14,469 bases of DNA from Euperipatoides rowelli (GCA_003024985.2 PXIH01S0010329.1), one strand, 5' to 3'. Shown: positions 1 through 7,941, counted from the first letter of the stretch. Notes: a model not told the origin generated them from the letters alone. Translations and numbers: made by a program.

Positions 1-174
1 ATAATTACATGTTAAATCATTACAAAGAAAACAGCTGTAGAAAGTAATTCATCAAATAATCTTGAACCAAAAAAAATGTGAAAGCTTCAATTTGTAATCT
101 CAGACAAAGGATATTAATAGTCTTAATTTTATCATTTAAATAACATTTTTATGCATTTTAAATTATTTTTTTCC

Positions 175-244
175 AGTAATTATCTTAAAAAATCAATAAT
201 AAATTTTTTTTAAAAAAATCTGTTACATTTGACCTTTAAACTAA
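175..244 (+). repeat. A/T-rich dispersed repeat, copy 1
   Basis: The stretch contains AATCAATAATAAA, a T-run/A-run junction and TTACATTTGACCTTTAAA. The reverse complement of the same ordered blocks occurs at 3536-3609, with only a few substitutions and homopolymer length changes. A shorter, more diverged copy in this orientation lies at about 3911-3940. This is seen by direct comparison; the family is unknown. Confidence 0.7.
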
Positions 245-896
245 TAATTACATGTCTAAAAACTTAACAATCTTTTTCTCTATGTTTCATATATCAAACC
301 AATGTTTGAAATTCATCGTCAGTTTTTTATTTGAAAGTTGTGTTTTTCAAATTTATCTATTTCACTTTTTACAATCGTAATGATTTGATCGCATAACTTT
401 TTATTTATCTCTATAAATACTTTTTCAACATAGCGAAACCACTTGACCTTCCTGAAACTAATATTAGGATAAATTTAGAGTTCCAATGAATTTATAAGTT
501 ACATAACCCTTATTGTTTCTTCCCTTCACCCCCCCACTCACCAAATAAATGATATGCTTGCAGGCATATTTTACATTTTGTCTATATTTATTTACAATAT
601 ATTTAGATTTTATTGTATAAAATATTGATATGAAATCCGTTTGCTATAAGTAGAATTAAGGTCTTCTATAACTTATCATATAGGTTACTTAAAATATAAA
701 TGTCCAATTCATAGACAATTACCCAGCGATGACTTTAGGTATGAGCTAACAGGGAAATCACCCAGGAGGCCATTAGTTGGGGTGGAGGGAAGCACCCACC
801 ATCTAAGTCTAAAACAATTGGTTACTAAAAAAAATACCATATAGTCCTAAAGTCCAAAATAAAAAAGCTTAAATTTTAAAATTTTTGACAAAATAT

Positions 897-1225
897 TCAT
901 TTTAAAAGCACTACGTCATGCATTTCCCTGAAAGCTACCACATCTGGACCGAGTTGTCCTGCAATTACTTGTATATTGGCTTTAGTACTTGGTTGTGATT
1001 AAAGTTCATTTATATTGCCATCCTCTCACAAAATGTCACCTTCAGTCCCATCAAGTGCATTGTAAATACAGCATTTTTAAAGTAGACAAATCATCTTTGT
1101 CTTAAGAAAGAAATTTCCTCACTCGGAGATTTTACAGATTTTGTTGTTCTATTGAGCATGTCAATGACATGAGATTCATCTAATGAAAATACTGGTTTCC
1201 TTACCCATAATTCTCTAATCAACAT
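897..1225 (-). pseudogene. Possible decayed coding fragment, unrecognised
   Basis: Read on the minus strand, 1225 to 1094 is open from an ATG for 44 codons to a TGA. The same frame then stays open for 26 codons to a TAA at 1010-1012. A second frame is open for 33 codons from 998 to 900 and contains GQLGPDVVAFREMHD. The patch is richer in GC and in charged residues than the surrounding intron, which is why it stands out. The + strand is also open over part of it (KHYVMHFPESYHIW near 909-950), so the coding strand is uncertain. I do not recognise the protein. It could be a decayed transposase or retroelement fragment, or chance. Confidence 0.25.
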
Positions 1226-1612
1226 AACCAAATATATTATCTTTAATATATTATTATTATTATTTATTATATAGTAAACAGATGGAATCCAATTACAAAC
1301 TTTGTGCTGACTGCACTATATTAGTTTTGATTAGTTACATCAATGGTCAATTATTACAACAAAAATCAGTAATACTGATCATATTCTAGTTAATATCAAG
1401 CTATGGTTGCTCATTCTACACTGCATGTGCTATCATAGCCTAGTGGTGGTACTTGGTCAAATCCAACGCATTGATTAAGATTTGTTTAATGGAAACATAT
1501 AGCAAAGGGCAGAAAATATTGAACACCTCATTTAAATTGAAAAAGAAAGGGTATAAAATGTTTATTCAAAAATATTTGATCTAATTTTTCTCCATTTCTT
1601 TTTTTTTTCTAG

Positions 1613-1672
1613 GATTGTAGGTTTTTCAAGTCAAAAAAAACAAGCCGAGGACCATTAAGACCTGGATGGAGG
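1613..1672 (+). CDS. PITPNC1: PITPNC1-like phosphatidylinositol transfer protein, internal exon (20 residues)
   Basis: This is the first visible coding exon of a class II PITP, a soluble lipid-transfer protein that carries phosphatidylinositol (and, in the RdgB-beta branch, phosphatidic acid) between membranes. It follows a T-rich tract and AG acceptor and is followed by the donor GTAAG, so both ends are on phase-0 boundaries. It reads DCRFFKSKKTSRGPL and then RPGWR. This corresponds to the lysine/arginine-rich FKS.KT.RG.L..GWR segment that precedes the C-terminal MCSYK block in the family, placing it about 105 residues before the stop. Taken alone a 60-bp exon would be weak evidence; its in-frame junction with the next exon (GWR then [13 protein letters not shown]) makes it convincing. 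N-terminal exons are outside the window. Confidence 0.88.
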
Positions 1673-1935
1673 GTAAGATTTTAAATATTTAAACGTGTAT
1701 TAGTCATCTTGAATAGAGACTAACCATCTAGCAAATGGTGACAAGTTTAATGTTTGTAAAGAAATTTTAGCAAACATATGAATTAGTTCTTATTTGGTTC
1801 ATTTTCTAAATTTTAGTGGAAAAAATTTAATAAAGTGCTAAAAATTTAAATTTTGTATGCTCAATCTCTTTTAGAGGATGTGTAGCCCAATTAAATTTGC
1901 AATTTAATTGTATTGTTATTTTCTTCAATAACCCT

Positions 1936-1960
1936 ATAATAATAATAATAATAATAATAA
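1936..1960. repeat. (ATA)8 microsatellite
   Basis: Eight tandem ATA units in the large intron, seen directly. Confidence 0.95.
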
Positions 1961-2850
1961 ATATTTCATTATATTTGAGATGTTGAATTAAGGTTAGTAT
2001 TAAATTCTATAGTGATTTTTTATATACAATATTGTACACTGTTTACATATCAGGAATACGATCTTGACAATCCCTCTGCATAACACATTTAGTTTAAACG
2101 GTGTTTCAAACTGATAGATTATTCGTGTTTCTAAATAAAAAGTTTTTGTTTTATTAAAGTTGGTTAACCCCTTATAAAAAATTAATACTTGTAAAATTAT
2201 TGTTAATTATTATAAGCTGATTATTTCATTATTTTGCAAGTCTATATAAAATTATATTTGCCTGTGACTGAAAGCCTGAAAGATACTCACTTAACAACTG
2301 AACAGCGCAAGTTGCCAAAATCTCAATTTGAGGACTAATCAAGAAAAAAAACTATTGTTGTGGCTTCAATATTAGTCAAGTAGCTAATGGATTTATGTGT
2401 TGTACTTATCTTCCTACATCTTTGAATTAAATTAATTCTCTGTAGGATAAAAATAATATCTTAAGGATAAGAACGGAGTTTATTAATGTGCTGACGCTTT
2501 ACAGTAAAATCTAAAAGTGCATATGTGCTACCAATATATGAGTGATAGAAATGAGCATTTCTGAACTCCTTCATTGATTCACTGATCATATTAATATTAT
2601 GGAAGCACAATGGATTGGACATTATTGGGATGATTTAGTATTGTTCCATACAGAATGAACACCATGATGTACCTCCAAGGTTAAATAAGACAAGCTTGTA
2701 AAAATAATTTTGTTTTAAGGAACAGAAAATTGAAATACAAATGGTTCCAGAAAACAACAAACTTAGTAAAGACTTTATTGACTAAACTTGTTGATTTACA
2801 AAAGATTTGTGTTTTTCTATATTTTAATTAAGCTAAATAATTTATAGCAG

Positions 2851-3501
2851 CGTGTAATTCTATTTAGATTTAATCATGTGATTCACCTTGATGGCATCAT
2901 GGGTACGGTATTTATTTTATTTAATGGGTAAAAGAAATTAAACCCAACTTTTACGTTCATTGATATAGTTAATTCTTGATTTACGCTTCGGTTGGGTTCT
3001 TGGAAATCAGCGTGTAAATCAAACATAAATTTTACATAGGAAATAACAGAAATGCTAAGGATTATGGGAAGTGATGAAAACAAAAACAGCATGCATTTTA
3101 TTACACTCAATATTATTAACCTCTTGTTACGTTAATTTACTAAAAATTGTATCTATCGATGTGAGTATTGATAGGAGTGGATTTGAGTTTAGGCTAATAG
3201 GCATAACATTTATTTATTGAAAAACACTCCCATAAAGAATTTGAAGTAATTTGAAATAAATGAAGAAATTAATCTGTCACAGATTATCGTAATGTTAACA
3301 AAACATAAAAGCTGAATTACTTTCGCATGTTTGGACAGCTTTTCATTGTCTTATTTTATTCTAAAATAAAGATATACATATACGTTTTTTTGTGAACCGA
3401 GTTATTTTAAACAAATACCGTGTAATTTGGGAAGTTATAATAATTCTTAAATCGTGTTATTCCTAAAACATGTATATTAAATCCGTGTAAATCAAGAATT
3501 A
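2851..3501 (+). repeat. Cluster of degenerate CGTGTAAWT repeats
   Basis: Five + strand matches to CGTGT(A/T)A(A/T)T start at 2851, 3011, 3419, 3453 and 3484. Several are followed by TC or TTC. The 15-mer TAATTCTTGATTTAC at 2970-2984 is the exact inverted partner of 3487-3501, and GATTTACGCT at 2977-2986 can also pair with AGCGTGTAAATC at 3009-3020 with a 2-nt bulge. CG dinucleotides are otherwise rare here, so the clustering suggests remnants of a repeat family with internal dyads. Family unknown. Confidence 0.55.
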
Positions 3502-3535
3502 CTTGTAATTCAAAATAATATGGATTTATTTATAT

Positions 3536-3609
3536 TCAGTTAATTTAAAGGTCAAATGTAATGGATTTTTTAATTTTTTTTTATTATTGATTTTTAAAGA
3601 TTTTTACTA
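3536..3609 (-). repeat. A/T-rich dispersed repeat, copy 2 (inverted)
   Basis: The reverse complement of 175-244: TTTAAAGGTCAAATGTAA followed by T-runs, TTATTATTGATTTTT and AAGAT. With copy 1 it forms a 3.3-kb-spaced inverted pair that encloses exon 1613-1672. An A-rich tract (3609-3660) adjoins it. Confidence 0.7.
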
Positions 3610-4046
3610 AAAAAAAATTTCCACCAGAAAAAGAAAAAAAAAAATTAAAAAAAAAAAGTTATTTACAATTCAATTTTTAAAATAATTGTCTTTAGCTCCT
3701 CACCCTTAAAACAACATTGTCAACTGTACACACCAGGGGAGATATTTTGTGACATCATAGGCTATAAATGAATACAGCTTGCTATCCTTAACTATAGAAT
3801 ATTTGCTATCTTTGACAGCATAAGGCTGTATATCATATGGTCTAAATGTTTAAATACTTGTAAAAAATCATAATCAAATTCATCCTTTGTGCTATTATGG
3901 TCCAATTTAATTTTTAAAAAAAATCAAAATGACCTTTAATAAAAATTAAAAATAAATAAATTGCGAGGATAAACATTTAATGAAATATGGGTGGCCATTT
4001 GGATAAATGATGTGTTTTGCAGGAATTATTTTTTTTGCTTTTGGGT

Positions 4047-4860
4047 TTAAGTAGGAGCAGGCCTCCCACATAAGGAGGGTTGCATGGAGCAGTAGTCGCA
4101 GGGCCTAGGACCTGTTGGGGGAGGGCGTGAATGAACAATTCCATTAGAAACTACATAGTTATGACCAGGGTCGAAGTGAGGGGGGGGGGGCTTAGGCCTA
4201 GACAAGGGTCCCCATAGGCTTATAAAGGTAAATAATGGATGCCTAGTCCATACATGCATACAACCAAAAAAAACAAACTTGCATACAACCAAAAAAAAAA
4301 AGCTCATCAAATCCCATAGATGTAAACAAAACGTCCATGCAACAAAAAAAAAAAACAAGGGTCCCCATAACGAAAAGTTGTATGAGGGCCCCATCTGGAT
4401 TTCCAGCCCCGGGCCCTGATTCAGATATGGGGCCCTGAGCGGGAGTTATATATCCGGTGTAGGTATATCCCAGGGGGTGCGGCCTGCGCCAAGTGCCATC
4501 ATAGGGGAGGGTGCCACCCAAAAAACAAAAAAAATTTCGGGGGGGGGATGGTGGTGCAAATAAACTCCTCTGATCCTGTAATGTTGTCATTAATTTATTT
4601 CATTTTTCCCCTGTGGTACTGTATAGGTCATACGATAGAACCAGTGTAGCATTAAAGTGAAATTTAAAGGGCCAAAAAAAAAAAAACTAATCAAATCAGA
4701 CAAAGACAACAAAACGTCTAGTCAAGCAAAAAAAACGATTAAAATGTCTGCAACAAAAATATAAATAAAGTGACACCCGGGCACCAAAACCACTGAATGA
4801 GGTCTATGGGGGTAGGAGGTGACACCATGAGTTATTGCACCAGGTGACACCAACCCTAGT
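4047..4860. repeat. GC-rich composite repeat block with interrupted A-tracts
   Basis: This is a sharp compositional island in the intron. The 15-mer ACAAGGGTCCCCATA occurs at 4202-4216 and 4355-4369. GCATACAACC followed by an A-run occurs at 4256 and 4281 (25-bp spacing). A segment with ATCAAATC, then AACAAAACGTC, then GCAA plus an A-run occurs at about 4304-4354 and again in diverged form at about 4687-4735. AGGTGACACCA occurs at 4817-4827 and 4842-4852 (25-bp spacing), with a related GTGACACC at 4770. A 10-bp inverted repeat, AGGGCCCCAT at 4385-4394 and its complement at 4427-4436, forms a GC-rich stem. The block also has a run of ten G near 4181-4191. It looks like one or more transposon or SINE-like insertions; I cannot name the family. 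Confidence 0.65.
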
Positions 4861-5187
4861 GATGCCATCATGTATATATACTGTAGTGTGGTAAATATTT
4901 ATGTACTGTATATAAAAAATTGCTTGCTAGAATTATTTTCAAGCCATTTATAAATTTATAGTGATGCACTAAAATCTTTCAGACTTCTCTTTATTCCTTA
5001 TAAGCAAAAGAATGTCATTGTGTCTTATTGATTTTTATAAAAAAATATTTTGTAGAGTTTTTTTAATAAAAGATAGTATCCCAATAACGTTCTTTTTTTA
5101 TTTAGTTGTTCCTAATACTGACTTCATTTCTTCATTTTTCTATCAGCGTTTATTGTTTTTCAAGAGTAAACTTTTTTTATCTTCTAG

Positions 5188-5289
5188 GATAACGGTAATA
5201 CCGATCCCATCATGTGTTCATACAAAGTGGTTACTGTAAAGTTTGAAGTCTGGGGCATCCAAACTAAAGTAGAACAGTTTACACAGAGG
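5188..5289 (+). CDS. PITPNC1: PITPNC1-like phosphatidylinositol transfer protein, internal exon (34 residues)
   Basis: This exon follows TTCTAG and ends at AGG before the donor GTTAGT, in phase 0 at both ends. It encodes [31 protein letters not shown] and then TQR. The [20 protein letters not shown] run is the family signature of PITPNC1 (RdgB-beta) proteins. Class I PITP-alpha and -beta carry a double-Trp WWGLQ.KVE.F version of the same beta-strand and loop, whereas here only a single Trp is present, as in PITPNC1. In class I proteins that Trp pair is a membrane-docking element, so docking may differ (established for the family, inferred here). An overlapping open frame at 5012-5239 is out of frame with this exon and is not a gene. 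Confidence 0.95.
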
Positions 5290-5369
5290 GTTAGTTGTGC
5301 TAAATACTTTATTTCAACATTGTAAATTGAAACAATTTTATATATTTAATACTATTATTAATTCTATAG
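5290..5369 (+). other. Short 80-bp intron of the PITPNC1-like gene
   Basis: GTTAGT at the 5' end and ATTCTATAG at the 3' end separate two exons that join in phase 0 (QFTQR then AIRDILL). It is much shorter than the flanking introns. Confidence 0.92.
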
Positions 5370-5433
5370 GCCATCAGAGATATTTTATTGCTAGGCCACA
5401 GACAAGCGTTTGCATGGATAGACGAATGGTATG
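5370..5433 (+). CDS. PITPNC1: PITPNC1-like phosphatidylinositol transfer protein, internal exon with GHRQAFAW block
   Basis: The exon encodes AIRDILLLGHRQAFAWIDEW, then Y, and the first base of a Gly codon completed by the next exon (phase 1). RDILL.GHRQAFAW.DEWY is the most conserved C-terminal helix block of class II PITPs (PITPNC1 and the PITP domain of RdgB/PITPNM). Class I proteins have a divergent HRQLFCWLDKW form, so this block is the main reason for the class II call. The acceptor is ATTCTATAG and the donor GTAAGTA, both strong. No stop or frameshift is present. Confidence 0.96.
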
Positions 5434-5738
5434 GTAAGTATTACTGATTTTTTTTGGCATGGAACAGTATAAAATCTTTAAGAATTGTTTCTGTTTTTTT
5501 ATTAGTATTGAAAATATTTTGATAAATATGGGTGGAAACAGTTTTGTGGTAAAATCTTTTTTTTCTCAGCTCAGACCATCAAATTTTTCATGTGTTCTGC
5601 TGAACATTGTTATAACATTAACATAAGATCTCAAAGTGCAAGCTTGTTTCGAATTAAAAGATTTTCTGTTACCTACAGTGCTGACATCTGTCTCGATTTA
5701 ATTAATAAATTGTAAGTTTAAAAAATATAAAAATAAAG

Positions 5739-5764
5739 GGGAGATTTTAGTTTTGTGTTCCGCT
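5739..5764 (+). repeat. Left terminal inverted repeat (26 bp)
   Basis: Exact inverted match to 6617-6642. It begins GGGAGATTTTAG and ends TTCCGCT; base matching stops just inside. Confidence 0.92.
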
Positions 5765-6039
5765 GTATTTTGCACATGACTGAAAATATCCAGATGTAAA
5801 TTGTCGATAAGTTTAGAGAATTAGTAATTTAGCTATTAAGGAATTACCTCAATTTGAATTTGAGGTTGACAGAGCATGCGTAATAGTTTGATGATTGTTT
5901 GAATTAGAAAATGTCTCCTTTTGTAATTGTTTGTCGGAAATTTTGATGAGTTTACATTTTATTATTTTAATAATTATTTTTTTGTATTCATTTTAAATAT
6001 AAATTTGTTAGATTTATTATATGTTTGGTGAAATAAAAG

Positions 6040-6045
6040 TTTATT
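6040..6045 (-). promoter_or_regulatory. Polyadenylation signal AATAAA on the minus strand inside the transposon
   Basis: TTTATT on the + strand reads AATAAA on the minus strand, 16 bases past the stop codon of the open frame at 6061-6186. The position fits a 3' end for a minus-strand transposon gene; this is inference from spacing. Confidence 0.45.
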
Positions 6046-6060
6046 GGGAAGTATTATATA

Positions 6061-6186
6061 TTAATTTTCATTCCAATCAGGATCTTCTAAATTATCGACG
6101 AATGGTAGTTCATCGTTTTCTTCTAAACTGTCAAAATTTATGCCATTGTTAGCTCTTTCAGTAGGGATGTAGTTTTTCCTAGTGCT
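6061..6186 (-). pseudogene. Transposon-internal 3' coding remnant (acidic tail)
   Basis: On the minus strand a frame is open for 41 codons and ends in TAA at 6061-6063. It reads RKNYIPTERANNG, then INFDSLEENDELPF, then VDNLEDPDWNEN. The acidic composition and the Pro, Trp and Asp pattern look like real protein rather than translated AT-rich noise. A possible splice acceptor (CACTAG followed by G) lies at about 6178-6183, so it may be a terminal exon. An AATAAA follows the stop. I infer the C-terminal part of the element's own protein, or of a captured host gene. I do not recognise the family. Confidence 0.5.
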
Positions 6187-6263
6187 TTACTTTTATATTT
6201 TTTCTATAGGATTGTATGATTATTCATATTAATGCAAAATAGTCTTCAGCTACATTAGTTGGA

Positions 6264-6296
6264 GTTAGGGTTTAGGTTAAGGATAAGGTTAGGGAT
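6264..6296 (+). repeat. Degenerate telomere-like TTAGGG tract
   Basis: Imperfect tandem GGTTAGGG-like units (GTTAGGGTTTAGGTTAAGG and so on) lie inside the transposon. Short tracts of this kind are common internal simple repeats in animal genomes; this is not evidence of a telomere. Confidence 0.7.
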
Positions 6297-6551
6297 GTAA
6301 TAAAATTTATAATTAGTATTAGTCGTGTGGTTTTCAGTTTAGAAACTCATTTAATTGTTTCATAATATATGTAAATTACTGGTAATATATTCATTCGTAA
6401 TTTTAAAATATTGAATTTTTATTAAGTTTATTTTTATAGCAATTCTATAACGGGACTTTGTTATTACTATTACTACTATAAATAATTCATAATTTTAAAC
6501 TAACCAATTGTTATTTTAAATAAAACTTAATAACAAATCAATATTTTTAAA

Positions 6552-6605
6552 TTATGAAGTGAATCTATTTATTATCGGTAATATACGTTTGGTATTGGTG
6601 GCCAT
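6552..6605 (-). pseudogene. Transposon-internal 5' start remnant (17 codons)
   Basis: On the minus strand an ATG with a purine-rich context lies 11 bases inside the right terminal repeat. It opens a 17-codon frame, MATNTKRILPIINRFTS, that ends in TAA. Its place directly inside the terminal repeat, on the same strand as the acidic 3' remnant at 6061-6186, suggests the two ends of one deleted transposon gene. It is too short to stand alone. Confidence 0.35.
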
Positions 6606-6616
6606 TTTTGAAAAGT

Positions 6617-6642
6617 AGCGGAACACAAAACTAAAATCTCCC
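6617..6642 (-). repeat. Right terminal inverted repeat (26 bp)
   Basis: Exact reverse complement of 5739-5764; it ends AAAATCTCCC directly before the AAAATAAA duplication. Confidence 0.92.
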
Positions 6643-6844
6643 AAAATAAATTATGAGTTATACATTAGGTATCGTAAATTTGTTTACACGTAAATAAATC
6701 TTTATAGTTACCGATATATTATAATGTTAAAATTTATCATACTGTATTTTAACCTTCGAGCGAGCTCACACAAATTGTTAAAATGAGCGGTCGTTTGTGG
6801 TAATTTTTACGATTTATAGAATCCTATGTATAAAAGTTTATAAT

Positions 6845-6871
6845 ATGTGTAATAATGAAATTATTACACAT
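6845..6871. repeat. Perfect 12-bp stem, 3-nt loop hairpin
   Basis: ATGTGTAATAAT, loop GAA, ATTATTACACAT. All twelve pairs match. It lies just upstream of the first copy of the direct repeat. Confidence 0.9.
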
Positions 6872-6898
6872 TTATGTTCTATTTTTTATCAGGAATTT

Positions 6899-6936
6899 TA
6901 ATATATAAAGAAAAAAAAATTCCAACAAACAGATTT
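6899..6936 (+). repeat. Direct repeat copy 1 (38 bp exact)
   Basis: TAATATATAAAG, nine A, then TTCCAACAAACAGATTT. It is identical to 7070-7107 at an offset of 171 bp. Similarity extends upstream through GTTCTA-like and TTTTTTATC-like blocks, so the duplicated unit is longer than the exact part. Confidence 0.93.
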
Positions 6937-7069
6937 CTCTTATGATTATTTTTCTAAATGTCGGCATTCATTACACTTGTATTTACTGTATGTCCAGATA
7001 ATACATTGTTAAATATTTCATAATCTATAAAAAATAGTATTTCTTGTTCTAATTTTTTATCCGAAATGT

Positions 7070-7107
7070 TAATATATAAAGAAAAAAAAATTCCAACAAA
7101 CAGATTT
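7070..7107 (+). repeat. Direct repeat copy 2 (38 bp exact)
   Basis: Identical to 6899-6936. The following TTTCTAAATGTC block is also shared after a short length difference. Confidence 0.93.
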
Positions 7108-7485
7108 TTTTTCTAAATGTCAGCTATATATATATAAAAAAAAGCCAGTTTATCTTACATTTTTTATTACTGTTTCTCTGTCGTTGGAGATATAATTTTT
7201 TGGTTTTGATTTTTGAAATCTGCATTAAATTATGACTTAAAAAATATATACAGTAAGTTTATTCCTAAATGTTTTATAATATTTGTATTATGCTACCTCA
7301 AAGTCAATATTATTACATCAGCGGGCGCATGTTGTAAAATTTATGTCTGGACGTCTTTTTACATATAATTCTAAAAAATAAATACAAAACCTACAAATAT
7401 TGTAGTGGGGAGTTAGTTTTAGGAATAGAAGGCAGAGATAAACCCACAAGACCATACGCATACACATTTTATAAAAAAATGAATT

Positions 7486-7517
7486 TGTCGTAAAATTTAC
7501 GACAGCGCGCTCGCTCG
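7486..7517. repeat. 19-bp palindrome next to inverted CG-rich motif
   Basis: TGTCGTAAAATTTACGACA at 7486-7504 is a perfect palindrome around a central A. It is followed by GCTCGCTCG at 7509-7517, the exact complement of CGAGCGAGC at 6757-6765. The short TTTAA and CT bases flanking the CG motif are also partly shared, which suggests the ends of a degenerate inverted-repeat element of about 0.75 kb. Confidence 0.6.
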
Positions 7518-7941
7518 TAGATTAAAGAATTGTATTTTTATTCTAATTAATGATTAGATTTCACGTTAAGGAAATTTACAAGTCTAGTAACTACATATTG
7601 ATTTAGAATTAGCAAAATAGATCTATATTGTTAACCGTGCAAAAAGTGGTTGAGATTGAGAACTCTAAAGAGAATGAATGGAATGGCTTTGCAGAATATG
7701 TATGATGGGAAGTCATAAGTTTTCTTCAAATGGAAAGAGTGGATTCCTATCTCTAGGGTGATGGGATAGACATGCACGAGGTGAGAACAAAAATTTCCGA
7801 ATATACAAATGAGATGTCATCTTCAGTAATTTCCATGATATAAGCGCCACAGCCACCTTCATGAATATCATACCTCATTATATATGCAAATATGTCAAAT
7901 TTAAGTAAATGAGCGCACCCACTGGAAGTGACATGATGATG

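Larger units (their letters stand above)
1..1612 (+). other. 3' part of an intron of the PITPNC1-like gene
   Basis: This AT-rich stretch precedes the first visible exon and ends in a long T-rich tract and a TTTCTAG acceptor at 1606-1612. I infer an intron because the exon at 1613 starts in the middle of the protein. Inside are one copy of an A/T-rich dispersed repeat (about 175-244), a GC-richer patch at about 720-810 that looks like a repeat remnant but that I cannot name, and a coding-like minus-strand patch (897-1225). No upstream exon of this gene could be recognised. Confidence 0.7.
1673..5187 (+). other. Large intron (3.5 kb) of the PITPNC1-like gene
   Basis: It begins GTAAG and ends in CTTCTAG after a T-rich tract. 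No exon was found inside it. It holds an (ATA)n microsatellite at 1936-1960, a cluster of CGTGTWAWT motifs (2851-3493), the inverted copy of the A/T-rich repeat (3536-3609), A-rich runs at 3609-3660 and a GC-rich composite repeat block at about 4047-4860. Reading frames of 75-115 codons on the minus strand at 2883-3110 and 4047-4590 come from AT-rich or repeat sequence; they have poly-Phe runs from the A tracts and I do not regard them as genes. Confidence 0.8.
5730..6650 (-). mobile_element. Terminal-inverted-repeat DNA transposon (0.9 kb) with 8-bp target duplication
   Basis: The left end, 5739-5764 (GGGAGATTTTAGTTTTG...), and the right end, 6617-6642, are perfect 26-bp inverted repeats; the left end has one extra G at 5738. 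AAAATAAA flanks the element on both sides (5730-5737 and 6643-6650), as expected for an 8-bp target-site duplication. A 9-bp reading with one mismatch is possible if the first G is excluded. The duplication is A/T-rich, so chance cannot be fully excluded, but it abuts the repeats exactly. An 8-bp duplication is typical of hAT and P elements and 9 bp of Mutator-like elements; the termini do not look like the usual hAT CAGGG end, so the superfamily is unresolved. At about 905 bp with only coding remnants, it is probably a non-autonomous deletion derivative. Confidence 0.85.

Noticed and set aside
2883-3110. 75-codon minus-strand open frame
   Set aside because: It overlaps the CGTGTAA repeat cluster, has no recognisable domain and no splice context; likely chance in AT-rich intron.
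4047-4590. Two 115-codon minus-strand open frames
   Set aside because: They translate the repeat island in different overlapping frames; poly-Phe runs come from A-tracts and Pro/Gly runs from G/C-tracts.
5012-5239. 75-codon + strand open frame
   Set aside because: It runs from intron into exon 5188-5289 in the wrong frame; the PITPNC1 frame is clearly the coding one.
6264-6296. Telomeric TTAGGG array
   Set aside because: Only a few imperfect units inside a transposon; an interstitial simple repeat.
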